From assembly GCA_035438705.1 (NCBI GenBank), contig DAORIV010000012.1, forward strand, positions 1-15,517: a stretch of DNA of 15,517 nt, given 5' to 3'. Both the position numbers and the translations under genes were made by a program. This DNA is from C7867-006 sp035438705. Its GTDB lineage: Bacteria; Patescibacteriota; Minisyncoccia; Phycocordibacterales; DATDWN01. The notes below the pieces were generated by a model. It did no database searches, was not told the origin of the DNA, and saw only the letters and a list, made by a program, of their open reading frames with translations. Below, piece after piece: positions 1-5,557 of the stretch. The first letter of the stretch is position 1, and each line of letters begins with the position of its first letter.

Positions 1-170
1 ATGTATGTGTTACGGAAAGTAGTTTAAAGAATTTTCGTTGACTCATAACTTTTTTAGAACATCGCGGAGTGAGTGAATACACAAGCGCGAAGAAAATTTC
101 TAGCAAGAAATTATTCTGTTTCTAAAAAAGATATGAGGAGGAAGAAAATTATAAAAAATGTTTCAAAAAT

Positions 171-179
171 TGCTATACT
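171..179 (+). promoter_or_regulatory. Extended -10 promoter of ftsQ (leaderless)
   Basis: The bases read TG-c-TATACT, an extended -10 element. Exactly 6 nt separate the hexamer from the ATG at 186, so transcription should begin at or next to the start codon. No good -35 lies 16-18 nt upstream. An AGGAGG-like run near 136-141 is too far from 186 to act as its ribosome-binding site. Confidence 0.6.
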
Positions 180-185
180 ATTTTT

Positions 186-1043
186 ATGGGGATCAATAAC
201 TTGCCACAACGTGAAGAACTTTTAAGAAGAAGAAGGAAGGCAAAAAGAATAAAATACGCAATCATTTTCGGTATTTCACTTTTTGTTCTGGGTATTTTTT
301 CATATATTTCTCACTTACCGAAAATTCGTATCGGAGACGTATCTTTAGCTGGAGGTCTACTAGTAACTGAAAAAGAAGTAAAAGAAGAATCACTTTTATT
401 TTTGCGAGGTAAATACTTCTGGTTGTTTCCAAAAGACAATGCTTTTTTATATAAAAAAGAAGAGTTGGGGAAACATCTCATAGATAAGTTTAAAAGAATT
501 GATACTTTAGATATCAGTTTGATTGGTCTAAATAGAATACAAGTAGATATTACCGAAAGAAAACCAATTGCTATTTGGTGTAGGCTTCCTGAGGCAGTCA
601 TTTCTACTACCACAGTTGATATTGGTTTTCCGAAAGAAGATTGTTATTTTATGGATTCATTTAGTACCATTTTTGCTCCGTCTCCTGATTTTTCTGGGAC
701 AGTGTATTTTAAATACTATGGTTTAGTTTCTGATGAAAATCCGATCGGAAAAAAATATATGGCTTCTTCTACTGAATTTCTTGCTGTGAATGATTTTATC
801 GAACAAGTAAAGAGTTTGGGTATAAAACCAACATATCTTAAATCTGGAGATGAGGGGGAGTTCACACTGGCATTACAAGGAGGCGGGTTAATATATTTTG
901 ATACTAGAAAGTCATTGGATTTAACTTTTGATAATCTTAAAATTCTTTTGGACTCACCAGAACTTGCTTTAAAACAAGGTCAGCTAAAAGTGGATTATAT
1001 TGACTTAAGGTATGGAAACAAGTTATTTTATAAACTCAAATAA
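186..1043 (+). CDS. ftsQ: FtsQ/DivIB-type cell division protein
   Basis: A bitopic membrane protein of 285 aa, the usual size for FtsQ/DivIB, which links the early and late divisome and regulates septal peptidoglycan synthesis. A short, very basic cytoplasmic tail (RRRRKAKR near residues 14-21) precedes one membrane helix at about 23-41. A POTRA-like domain follows at about 45-130 (IGDVSLAGG, the KYFWLFPKD region, then the ITERKPIAIW strand), and then a beta-rich C-terminal region. The start at 186 is supported by the basic tail just before the membrane helix and by the -10 element 6 nt upstream. No ftsA or ftsZ follows; a tRNA-modification gene does, so the usual division cluster is broken up here. 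Family assignment rests on architecture and POTRA-like motifs; sequence in this family is poorly conserved. Confidence 0.8.
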   Translation: MGINNLPQREELLRRRRKAKRIKYAIIFGISLFVLGIFSYISHLPKIRIGDVSLAGGLLVTEKEVKEESLLFLRGKYFWLFPKDNAFLYKKEELGKHLIDKFKRIDTLDISLIGLNRIQVDITERKPIAIWCRLPEAVISTTTVDIGFPKEDCYFMDSFSTIFAPSPDFSGTVYFKYYGLVSDENPIGKKYMASSTEFLAVNDFIEQVKSLGIKPTYLKSGDEGEFTLALQGGGLIYFDTRKSLDLTFDNLKILLDSPELALKQGQLKVDYIDLRYGNKLFYKLK

Positions 1044-1088
1044 ATAGAATAGTGGATTACTTATATTTTCATATTTCTCGTTAATGTT

Positions 1089-1949
1089 ATGAACTTTTGG
1101 ACTAAACTTAAAAAACCGATAATGGTGTTGGCTCCTATGGCAGATGTTACTGATCCTGCTTTTCGTCGTATCATTGCGAAATATGGAAAGCCAGATGTAA
1201 CTTGGACGGAATTTGTTTCGGCTGACGGGCTTTTTCTTGGGGGATATGACGCATTAATAAAAGATTTAGCATTTACAGATGAAGAGAGGCCTATTGTTGC
1301 ACAGTTTTTTACAAGTAAACCAGAAAATATGCGTAAAGCAGCAGAACTTGCTGTTGATTTAGGTTTTGATGGCATAGATATAAATATGGGTTGTCCTGAT
1401 AAAAGTATAGAGAAACAAGGTGCCGGAGCCGGACATATTAAAAACCCCGCATTGGCAAAACAAGTTATATTAGCAGCAATGGAGGGCGCAAAGAAAAATG
1501 GAAAGAACTTACCAGTGTCAGTAAAAACAAGAATTGGTTATAACAAAAACGAACTAGAGACATGGCTTCCTGCAATTTTAGAAACAAATCCTGCTGTTGT
1601 AACTATTCATGCCAGAACTCGAAAAGAAATGTCACTTGTTCCAGCACGTTGGGAACANNNNNNNNNNNNNNNNNNNNNNNNNNNNNNNNNNNNNNNNNNN
1701 NNNNNNNNNNNNNNNNNNNNNNNNNNNNNNNNNNNNNNNNNNNNNNNNNNNNNNNNNTGTGTAGAACATACGAAACTATACGAGGAGTTGTTACCACACA
1801 AAAGTTTTTCAATAATGAAAAAGCACTACAAAGCGTACGTTAATGGTTGGGAAGGGGCAAAAGAACTTCGTATGAAACTAATGGAGGCAAAAAATGCTAC
1901 AGAAGTGGGGGAAATAGTTGAAGGATATTTAGCAGACTTTAGAACTTGA
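1089..1949 (+). CDS. dusB: tRNA-dihydrouridine synthase (DusB-like), interrupted by a scaffold gap
   Basis: An FMN-dependent enzyme that reduces specific uridines of tRNA to dihydrouridine. Visible family motifs are the N-terminal LAPMADVTDPAFRR, the substrate-binding DINMGCPDKSIEKQGAGAG segment around residues 97-115 with its catalytic cysteine, SVKTRIGY, and VVTIHARTRKEMS. The C-terminal helical tRNA-binding part resumes at CVEHTKLYEELL. A run of 100 N at 1658-1757 removes the last part of the TIM barrel, where the family has its NGD and GR-x-GNPW flavin-binding motifs. The frame is open on both sides of the gap, so the gene is probably intact in the organism. No Shine-Dalgarno precedes the ATG at 1089; an out-of-frame ATG-TTA-TGA lies at 1084. 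The TGA stop overlaps the -35 of the next promoter. Confidence 0.9.
   Translation: MNFWTKLKKPIMVLAPMADVTDPAFRRIIAKYGKPDVTWTEFVSADGLFLGGYDALIKDLAFTDEERPIVAQFFTSKPENMRKAAELAVDLGFDGIDINMGCPDKSIEKQGAGAGHIKNPALAKQVILAAMEGAKKNGKNLPVSVKTRIGYNKNELETWLPAILETNPAVVTIHARTRKEMSLVPARWEXXXXXXXXXXXXXXXXXXXXXXXXXXXXXXXXXXCVEHTKLYEELLPHKSFSIMKKHYKAYVNGWEGAKELRMKLMEAKNATEVGEIVEGYLADFRT
1658..1757. other. Scaffold gap (100 N)
   Basis: Exactly 100 consecutive N, a customary placeholder for a gap of unknown length. It lies inside the Dus gene. The 34 codons it represents look too few for the missing barrel strands and flavin motifs, so coordinates beyond it are probably shifted relative to the real chromosome. 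Confidence 0.99.
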
Positions 1950-1974
1950 CATATTTTATATCCTATGATAGGAT
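1946..1974 (+). promoter_or_regulatory. Strong promoter of structured RNA 1
   Basis: A perfect TTGACA -35 (1946-1951) is followed by a 17-nt spacer and an extended -10, TG-a-TAGGAT (TG 1966-1967, hexamer 1969-1974). The -35 overlaps the TGA stop of the Dus gene. Transcription should start near 1981. This is the best -35 noticed in the window, whereas the protein genes mostly rely on an extended -10 alone. That suggests an abundant transcript. Confidence 0.7.
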
Positions 1975-1980
1975 TACAAA

Positions 1981-2301
1981 TGGAACGATAGGGATGCCAG
2001 ACAGTGATCTGGTTACCTTGGTGGTCCGGGAGTACTACATCTCTTCTTCTCAGTGTGCCGAAAACATGGAGGAGCCGGCTCATCCACCAAGTTAATGGAT
2101 TCTGTTAAGACGCCCCAGTGACGGTGGGGAATAGCAGGGTTCAACTTGGCTAGACACATCTAACCCATTGATAAGCACACACAGGCTTGAGCAGGAAGAT
2201 TGGACGCAAGTAGCAGAGGGTCACGGTGCTTGTAGTTGCACTTAAACTACACACCGTGGCCTGTCTGCCAACCACACCATCGACATAGTCGGTGGTTTTT
2301 T
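1981..2301 (+). ncRNA. Structured RNA candidate 1, family not recognised
   Basis: About 320 nt between a near-consensus promoter and an intrinsic terminator, GC-richer than its neighbours and without a credible reading frame. Pairings found by eye: a long-range closing helix CAGACAG 1998-2004 with CTGTCTG 2261-2267; CTTGGTGG 2017-2024 with CCACCAAG 2084-2091, enclosing CCGG 2026-2029 with 2075-2078 and CTTCTTC 2043-2049 with GGAGGAG 2068-2074; CCCCA 2113-2117 with TGGGG 2125-2129; GGGT 2137-2140 plus TAGA 2151-2154 with TCTAACCC 2159-2166; and GGTCACGGTG 2219-2228 with CACCGTGGCC 2252-2261, continued inside by TGTAGTT 2231-2237 with AACTACA 2245-2251. This gives a multi-branched fold closed by a long-range helix. 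I looked for tmRNA, RNase P and SRP RNA signatures without success. The 5' end is inferred from the promoter. Confidence 0.65.
2276..2301 (+). terminator. Intrinsic terminator of structured RNA 1
   Basis: ACCATCGAC (2276-2284) pairs over 9 bp, including one T-G, with GTCGGTGGT (2288-2296) across a 3-nt loop. A run of six T follows at 2296-2301. Confidence 0.85.
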
Positions 2302-2302
2302 G

Positions 2303-2330
2303 TTGCAAAAATTTTTAAAAGGAATAAAGT
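2303..2330 (+). promoter_or_regulatory. Possible promoter of structured RNA 2
   Basis: TTGCAA (2303-2308) starts right after the terminator of RNA 1. TAAAGT (2325-2330) follows at 16 nt; AAGTAT at 2327-2332 is an alternative at 18 nt. The AT-rich spacer and the sharp change to GC-richer sequence at about 2336 fit a start there, but both hexamers are imperfect. Confidence 0.4.
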
Positions 2331-2336
2331 ATTTTC

Positions 2337-2581
2337 CGGAACCCATGAAGGCAGAGGCAGAGAGGTGTGCCAAATACATCCTCATCCGTTTCGTGACGGG
2401 CCGCAAAAGCTCGATTGGGAACTAGCTAAAGGAGAATACTCTTCTCAGGAATGGAGCTATACCGGTTACACGGCTCCGCAAAGCTAAGTGGAACTCCTAG
2501 GCTGAGCAGTAAGGGACCACGATGGGAAGAGCTCTCCCGTCGTGGTCCCGATCAACATTGAGACTAAGCGTCTCTTTTTTT
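2337..2581 (+). ncRNA. Structured RNA candidate 2, family not recognised
   Basis: About 245 nt of GC-richer sequence ending in an intrinsic terminator. Hairpins by eye: CCGTT 2386-2390 with GACGG 2395-2399 around a TCGT loop; GAGAA with TTCTC near 2432-2446; GGAGC 2453-2457 with GCTCC 2473-2477; and a dominant 15-bp helix, 2513-2527 with 2535-2549, with one G-T pair and a 7-nt loop. Two imperfect copies of a motif (CGCAAAAGCT...GGGAACTAG from 2402, and CGCAAAGCT...GGAACTCCTAG from 2477) flank the middle hairpins. The only forward frame (2236-2487) runs across RNA 1 and its terminator and has no family features. No tmRNA, RNase P or SRP hallmark was seen. It could also be a long 5' leader, but it is sealed by its own terminator. 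Confidence 0.6.
2560..2581 (+). terminator. Intrinsic terminator of structured RNA 2
   Basis: GAGAC (2560-2564) pairs with GTCTC (2570-2574) around TAAGC, followed by seven T (2575-2581). The stem is short but the T-run is excellent. The 15-bp helix at 2513-2549 lies just upstream. Confidence 0.75.
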
Positions 2582-2653
2582 ATACTTTACATTTTTATTT
2601 GAAGTTGATATTTTTTATATAAGTGAGTTCCTTAAAGACCTAGGAAGGTTGTG

Positions 2654-2827
2654 ATGCAACGACTCAAGTACAAGAGACGTTCTGTCCGTACCAGACGGGC
2701 ACCAACCAAATTCTGGAGGTTTGGCAAAAGAGTTTCTCGACCACATCGTGGTCGATACATTCCGATACCACTTCGTACACTTCGCCTTGAGGGCGAAGAA
2801 AGGTTTGTGGAAACCTGGAAGTTCTAG
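2654..2827 (+). CDS. Possible 57-aa arginine-rich small protein
   Basis: An ATG preceded at about 5 nt by AGGAAGG, one of the few Shine-Dalgarno-like sequences in the window, opens a frame of 57 codons ending in TAG. It begins MQRLKYKRRSVRTRRAPTK and ends FVETWKF. The product would be extremely basic, with the positive charge concentrated in the first 40 residues, suggesting nucleic-acid or ribosome binding if real. Against it: third codon positions are much GC-richer than in neighbouring genes, and the codons coincide with four perfect hairpins, so the basic composition may be a by-product of a structured RNA. I recognise no family. A terminator-like hairpin starts 3 nt after the stop codon. 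Confidence 0.3.
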   Translation: MQRLKYKRRSVRTRRAPTKFWRFGKRVSRPHRGRYIPIPLRTLRLEGEERFVETWKF

Positions 2828-2829
2828 CA

Positions 2830-2863
2830 AAATGCCACGACAGTTCCCGCTGTCGTGGCATTT
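2830..2863 (+). terminator. 14-bp hairpin, likely terminator before dnaX
   Basis: AAATGCCACGACAG (2830-2843) and CTGTCGTGGCATTT (2850-2863) form a perfect 14-bp stem around TTCCCG. Only three T end the stem, followed by CTCG, so it is a strong hairpin but a weaker intrinsic terminator than those at 2276 and 2560. Confidence 0.6.
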
Positions 2864-2884
2864 CTCGTAGTTTCAAAGATAATA

Positions 2885-2890
2885 TATACT
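2885..2890 (+). promoter_or_regulatory. -10 element of dnaX (leaderless)
   Basis: TATACT lies exactly 6 nt before the ATG at 2897, the same hexamer and spacing as at ftsQ. There is no TG extension here. It supports 2897 as the true start and a transcript with no 5' leader. Confidence 0.6.
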
Positions 2891-2896
2891 GTATAT

Positions 2897-3913
2897 ATGA
2901 CTGAAGTTTTATATCGTAAATACAGACCTTCTAAGTTTTCTGAAGTTGTTGGTCAAGACCATGTTGTAAAGATTTTAGAAGCTGAAGCAAAATCTGGAGA
3001 AATATCTCACGCATATCTTTTTGCAGGCACACGAGGAACTGGTAAAACTTCAATTGCTAGAATATTTGCAGATGCTATAGGCACAAGTAAAAATGATATT
3101 TATGAAATAGATGCAGCATCAAATACTGGTGTGGATGATATAAGAAGTCTAAATGAGTCAGTTTTCACCCTACCTTTTGAATCAAAATACAAAGTATATA
3201 TTCTAGATGAGGTGCACATGTTATCTAAGTCTGCAAACAATGCACTTCTTAAAACATTAGAGGAACCTCCTTCACATGTTGTGTTTATATTGGCCACAAC
3301 GGAAACTCACAGAATACCTGAAACAGTTTTATCTCGATGTGAAGTATATAATTTTAAAAAACCAAATCAGGATATTCTGAAAAAAGTTGTTTTAAATATT
3401 GTAAAAAAAGAAGGTCTTAAGATGGATGAAGGTTCAGCTGAGCTCATTGCTATTTTAGGAGACGGTTCTTTCCGAGATACATTGGGTATACTCCAAAAAA
3501 TAATTTCTTATTCAAGTGATAAAAATATTTCTGAAGAAGAGGTTCGGCTAGTTACGGGTGCACCACAGGTGGAGCTATTGCATGAAGTTGTTAGAAGTCT
3601 TGCCTCAAAGGATGGAGCTTCCGGTCTAGATGCGGTAAAAAAGGCAGTTTCTCAAAATATAGATATGACTGTTTTTATTAAACTCTTACTTCAATTAGTT
3701 AGAAATATTTTATTGGCCAAGTTTGGTAATATAAGTTCAATGAAAGAAGATTTAAGTAATGCTGAGTTTGAGTTTGTCACTTCTATGGCCAAAGAAGGAA
3801 ACTTCTCTTCCACTGTATTAATTGAACTATTGACTGCTTTGGATAGAACTTCTGGAAGCTATATACAGTCACTACCACTTGAACTTGCAATAATAAACAT
3901 TTCAAATTCTTAA
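2897..3913 (+). CDS. dnaX: DNA polymerase III gamma/tau subunit, short form
   Basis: An AAA+ clamp-loader ATPase that opens and loads the beta sliding clamp. The start at 2897 gives the canonical opening MTEVLYRKYRPSKFSEVVGQ; an ATG at 2855 would add 14 non-conserved residues and lies inside the upstream hairpin. Walker A is GTRGTGKTS (about 44-52), Walker B is ILDEVHML, sensor 1 is ATTE, and the arginine-finger motif is LSRC. Between Walker A and EIDAASNTGVDDIR the usual cysteine-rich zinc module is missing and replaced by a short DAIGTSKND linker. The protein is 338 aa and ends after the collar domain, so there is no tau-type C-terminus for DnaB or alpha binding. Its TAA overlaps the next ATG (TAATG), implying translational coupling. 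Confidence 0.93.
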   Translation: MTEVLYRKYRPSKFSEVVGQDHVVKILEAEAKSGEISHAYLFAGTRGTGKTSIARIFADAIGTSKNDIYEIDAASNTGVDDIRSLNESVFTLPFESKYKVYILDEVHMLSKSANNALLKTLEEPPSHVVFILATTETHRIPETVLSRCEVYNFKKPNQDILKKVVLNIVKKEGLKMDEGSAELIAILGDGSFRDTLGILQKIISYSSDKNISEEEVRLVTGAPQVELLHEVVRSLASKDGASGLDAVKKAVSQNIDMTVFIKLLLQLVRNILLAKFGNISSMKEDLSNAEFEFVTSMAKEGNFSSTVLIELLTALDRTSGSYIQSLPLELAIINISNS

Positions 3914-5091
3914 TGAAAAAGAAAATAAGTATTTTACTCAAATACAAAAAAGTGATTCTAGTGATTATTCTCTTATTTCTTGCTATTTGGTTTTATAAAG
4001 GAAGTGAAAGTAGAGATGTAAGTCAGGTGCTAGTAGATAATACTCCCAAAAGGCAAAATGTAGTTTATACGAAGCAATTTAATGATAGGGTTACAACTGA
4101 GAATGCCAAACTTGCTTTAGATGAATACAAAGGAGTTTCTTTTTTTGAAAGGAGGAGTTTATTGTCGAATGTTTTATCTTCATTTCTAGATAGAAGAGAA
4201 ATACTGACAGATGGAAGTAAAGAAAATGGAACTTGGCTTTGGACTCCAACAAAATATATTACTCCTGAGTATAGGGATATGGTAATAAAGAATGCAAAAC
4301 AAAATGGGGTTAATGTAATATATCTAGCCATAGATTCTTATCTAGATATTTTTGTAATGCAAGACGGAGTAGAAAAGGAAAAAGCACTAAATGAATTCAC
4401 ATCCACATTAAAGGATTTCATATCTAATGCAAATTCAAATGGAATAAAAGTTGATGCTGCAGCTGGTTGGCAAAACTGGGCAGAAGAAGGACATTTATAT
4501 AAACCTGGTGTGATTTTAGATTATGTTATTGCCTTTAATAGAGAAAATGTAGAGCAATTCAGAGGGTTCCAATATGATGTAGAAGTATACTTATTACCAG
4601 AGTATAAACAAAATAAACAGAAAGTTCTAACAAACTTTCTTGATCTAATTGATAAAACCATAACCAAGCTTTCAGTTACAGATTTAGAGTTTGCAGTAGT
4701 TATACCAGAGTTTTATGATGACAGTACTGTTGAAACTCCGATATTTAAGTATAAAGGTAAAAGTAGATATACTTTAGAACATTTATTGTCAGTGTTGGAG
4801 AGAAGGAGAGGCAGTAAATTAATTGTGATGTCATATAGAAATTTTGCGGAAGGAGAAAATGGTTCTATAGAAATATCTGAAGATGAGATATATGTAGCAA
4901 ATAACTACAGTACAAAAGTCGTTATTGCTCAGGAGACTGGAGATTTCCCACCTTCATATATAACTTTTAATAGAAAGTCTAGAAACTACTACAATTCACA
5001 GTTGGCGTTGCTTAAAAATGCATTTGAGAATGAAAAAAGTTACGGTGGTATAGCCGTGCATTATGCCAATACTTTTTTTGAACTAAAATAA
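3913..5091 (+). CDS. Membrane-anchored putative TIM-barrel (glycoside-hydrolase-like) protein
   Basis: A 392-aa protein with a lysine-rich N-terminus and one hydrophobic helix at about residues 13-28, predicted to anchor a large extracytoplasmic domain. That domain has alternating strand-helix segments reminiscent of a (beta/alpha)8 barrel: GTWLWTPTKYITPEYRDMVI, GVNVIYLAID, GIKVDAAAGWQNWAEEG, RGFQYDVEVYL, LEFAVVIPEFYDD and YGGIAVHYANTFFELK. Aromatic residues and acidic pairs at strand ends fit a carbohydrate-active barrel, but I cannot name the catalytic residues or a specific family. The start overlaps the dnaX stop by 1 nt (TAATG), so it is probably translated by re-initiation. No functional link to DnaX is known to me. 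The last codons form half of a 50-bp palindrome. Confidence 0.6.
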   Translation: MKKKISILLKYKKVILVIILLFLAIWFYKGSESRDVSQVLVDNTPKRQNVVYTKQFNDRVTTENAKLALDEYKGVSFFERRSLLSNVLSSFLDRREILTDGSKENGTWLWTPTKYITPEYRDMVIKNAKQNGVNVIYLAIDSYLDIFVMQDGVEKEKALNEFTSTLKDFISNANSNGIKVDAAAGWQNWAEEGHLYKPGVILDYVIAFNRENVEQFRGFQYDVEVYLLPEYKQNKQKVLTNFLDLIDKTITKLSVTDLEFAVVIPEFYDDSTVETPIFKYKGKSRYTLEHLLSVLERRRGSKLIVMSYRNFAEGENGSIEISEDEIYVANNYSTKVVIAQETGDFPPSYITFNRKSRNYYNSQLALLKNAFENEKSYGGIAVHYANTFFELK

Positions 5092-5126
5092 AAACCACCA
5101 TATGGTGGTTTTTATTTTAGTTCAAA
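5077..5126. terminator. 50-bp perfect palindrome, bidirectional terminator
   Basis: Two 25-nt arms (5077-5101 and 5102-5126) are perfectly complementary with no spacer, centred on CATATG. The core AAAACCACCAT/ATGGTGGTTTT has A-runs and T-runs on both sides, so it can end transcription in both directions. It lies between convergent genes: the left arm contains the last four codons and stop of the + strand gene, and the right arm ends 1 nt before the stop codon of the - strand gene. Confidence 0.85.
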
Positions 5127-5127
5127 T

Positions 5128-5514
5128 TTAGAATTTTAAACTACTTGCCCAAGCTCCTATAATAGGTAGTTCTTTCTTTTGACCTTGCACAACATTTACG
5201 ATTCCAATAATTGTAAATACCACAGCAGCAAGGTTAATTAGCCCAGAAATCATCCATAAAAACATCATAGATGATACAAGCATTGCAACAATTTCTACAC
5301 CAAATAAAACTAGTCCTTGCTTGGTATGAAACTTAACAAAGTCATTGTTTTTGTTCATTAGATAAGGAACTAAAACAAGAGGTCCTAGGTATGATAGAAC
5401 TCCCATTACAGTGTCATTGTTTTGAGCACCAGATGTAAAATCCTTTACAGGGTCAGAGTGCATTGTGTTATTAGTACTCTGGTTTGCTTGATTTTGATTA
5501 TTTGTATCTTCCAT
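5128..5514 (-). CDS. DUF4870-like small membrane protein
   Basis: A 128-aa protein with a hydrophilic, Asn/Gln-rich N-terminal tail of about 35 residues. The membrane region resembles the DUF4870/Tic20-like type: VMGVLSYLGPLVLVPYL, then the loop NNDFVKFHTKQGLVLFGVE, which is typical of the family, then two further hydrophobic segments and a short tail. Three to four membrane segments are expected. Function is unknown in bacteria. It has its own promoter with a leader of about 25 nt and converges on the upstream + strand gene through the palindrome. No Shine-Dalgarno is visible. Confidence 0.75.
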   Translation of the reverse strand: MEDTNNQNQANQSTNNTMHSDPVKDFTSGAQNNDTVMGVLSYLGPLVLVPYLMNKNNDFVKFHTKQGLVLFGVEIVAMLVSSMMFLWMISGLINLAAVVFTIIGIVNVVQGQKKELPIIGAWASSLKF

Positions 5515-5545
5515 ATGTTTATTGTTAATTGATTAAAGTGAACTC

Positions 5546-5554
5546 ATTATACCA
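5546..5554 (-). promoter_or_regulatory. Extended -10 promoter of the DUF4870-like gene
   Basis: On the - strand the bases read TG-g-TATAAT (hexamer 5551-5546). The start codon lies 31 nt downstream, so this transcript has a leader of about 25 nt, unlike several neighbours. The TG lies in a small inverted repeat, CCACT 5552-5556 with AGTGG 5560-5564, which covers the stop codon of the upstream YibE/F gene. Confidence 0.6.
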
Positions 5555-5557
5555 CTT

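Larger units (their letters stand above)
2640..2863 (+). ncRNA. Structured RNA candidate 3 (series of hairpins)
   Basis: A GC-richer island between AT-rich flanks with consecutive short hairpins: GTCCGT 2684-2689 with ACGGGC 2695-2700; TCGACCAC 2737-2744 with GTGGTCGA 2748-2755 around a 3-nt loop; CTTCGCC 2780-2786 with GGCGAAG 2792-2798; AGGTTT 2801-2806 with AAACCT 2811-2816; and a final 14-bp hairpin at 2830-2863. The density of perfect local stems is unlike the coding sequence on either side. The island also contains an open frame of 57 codons (2654-2827), so it might instead be a small mRNA. The 5' end is arbitrary because no clear promoter was found. Confidence 0.45.

Noticed and set aside
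1..132. Possible 3' end of an upstream gene or small RNA (TCGCG...CGCGA at 62-91; AATTTCT...AGAAATT near 98-115)
   Set aside because: The open pieces are under 15 codons and the hairpins are short, with no T-run or promoter; nothing firm can be said.
133..228. Small lipoprotein-like frame (MRRKKIIKNVSKIAILF...) before ftsQ
   Set aside because: It overlaps ftsQ out of frame, ends after about 31 codons and contains the ftsQ promoter; likely chance.
2190..2220. SRP RNA apical hairpin (GGAC-GCAA-GTAGCAG)
   Set aside because: It has a GNRA-like loop and an AGCAG, but only two base pairs would separate loop and internal bulge and the 5' half of the symmetric loop is missing.
1981..2301. tmRNA, including a permuted form (a CCACCA at 2084-2089 and TGGATTC at 2096-2102)
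   Set aside because: No T-arm GGTTCRA signature precedes the CCACCA, which instead pairs with CTTGGTGG, and no tag frame ending in a hydrophobic ALAA-like sequence was found.
2236..2487. 83-codon + strand frame
   Set aside because: It crosses the terminator of RNA 1 and the promoter region of RNA 2 and shows no protein-family features.
1981..2863. RNase P RNA
   Set aside because: Neither the conserved 5' GAGGAAAGTCC region nor the 3' ACAGAA...GGCTTA region was found in any of the three units.
2615..2876. Two overlapping - strand frames of about 70 codons
   Set aside because: They run through the stems and terminator of unit 3, lack promoters and have no recognisable domain; they mirror the hairpin-rich sequence.
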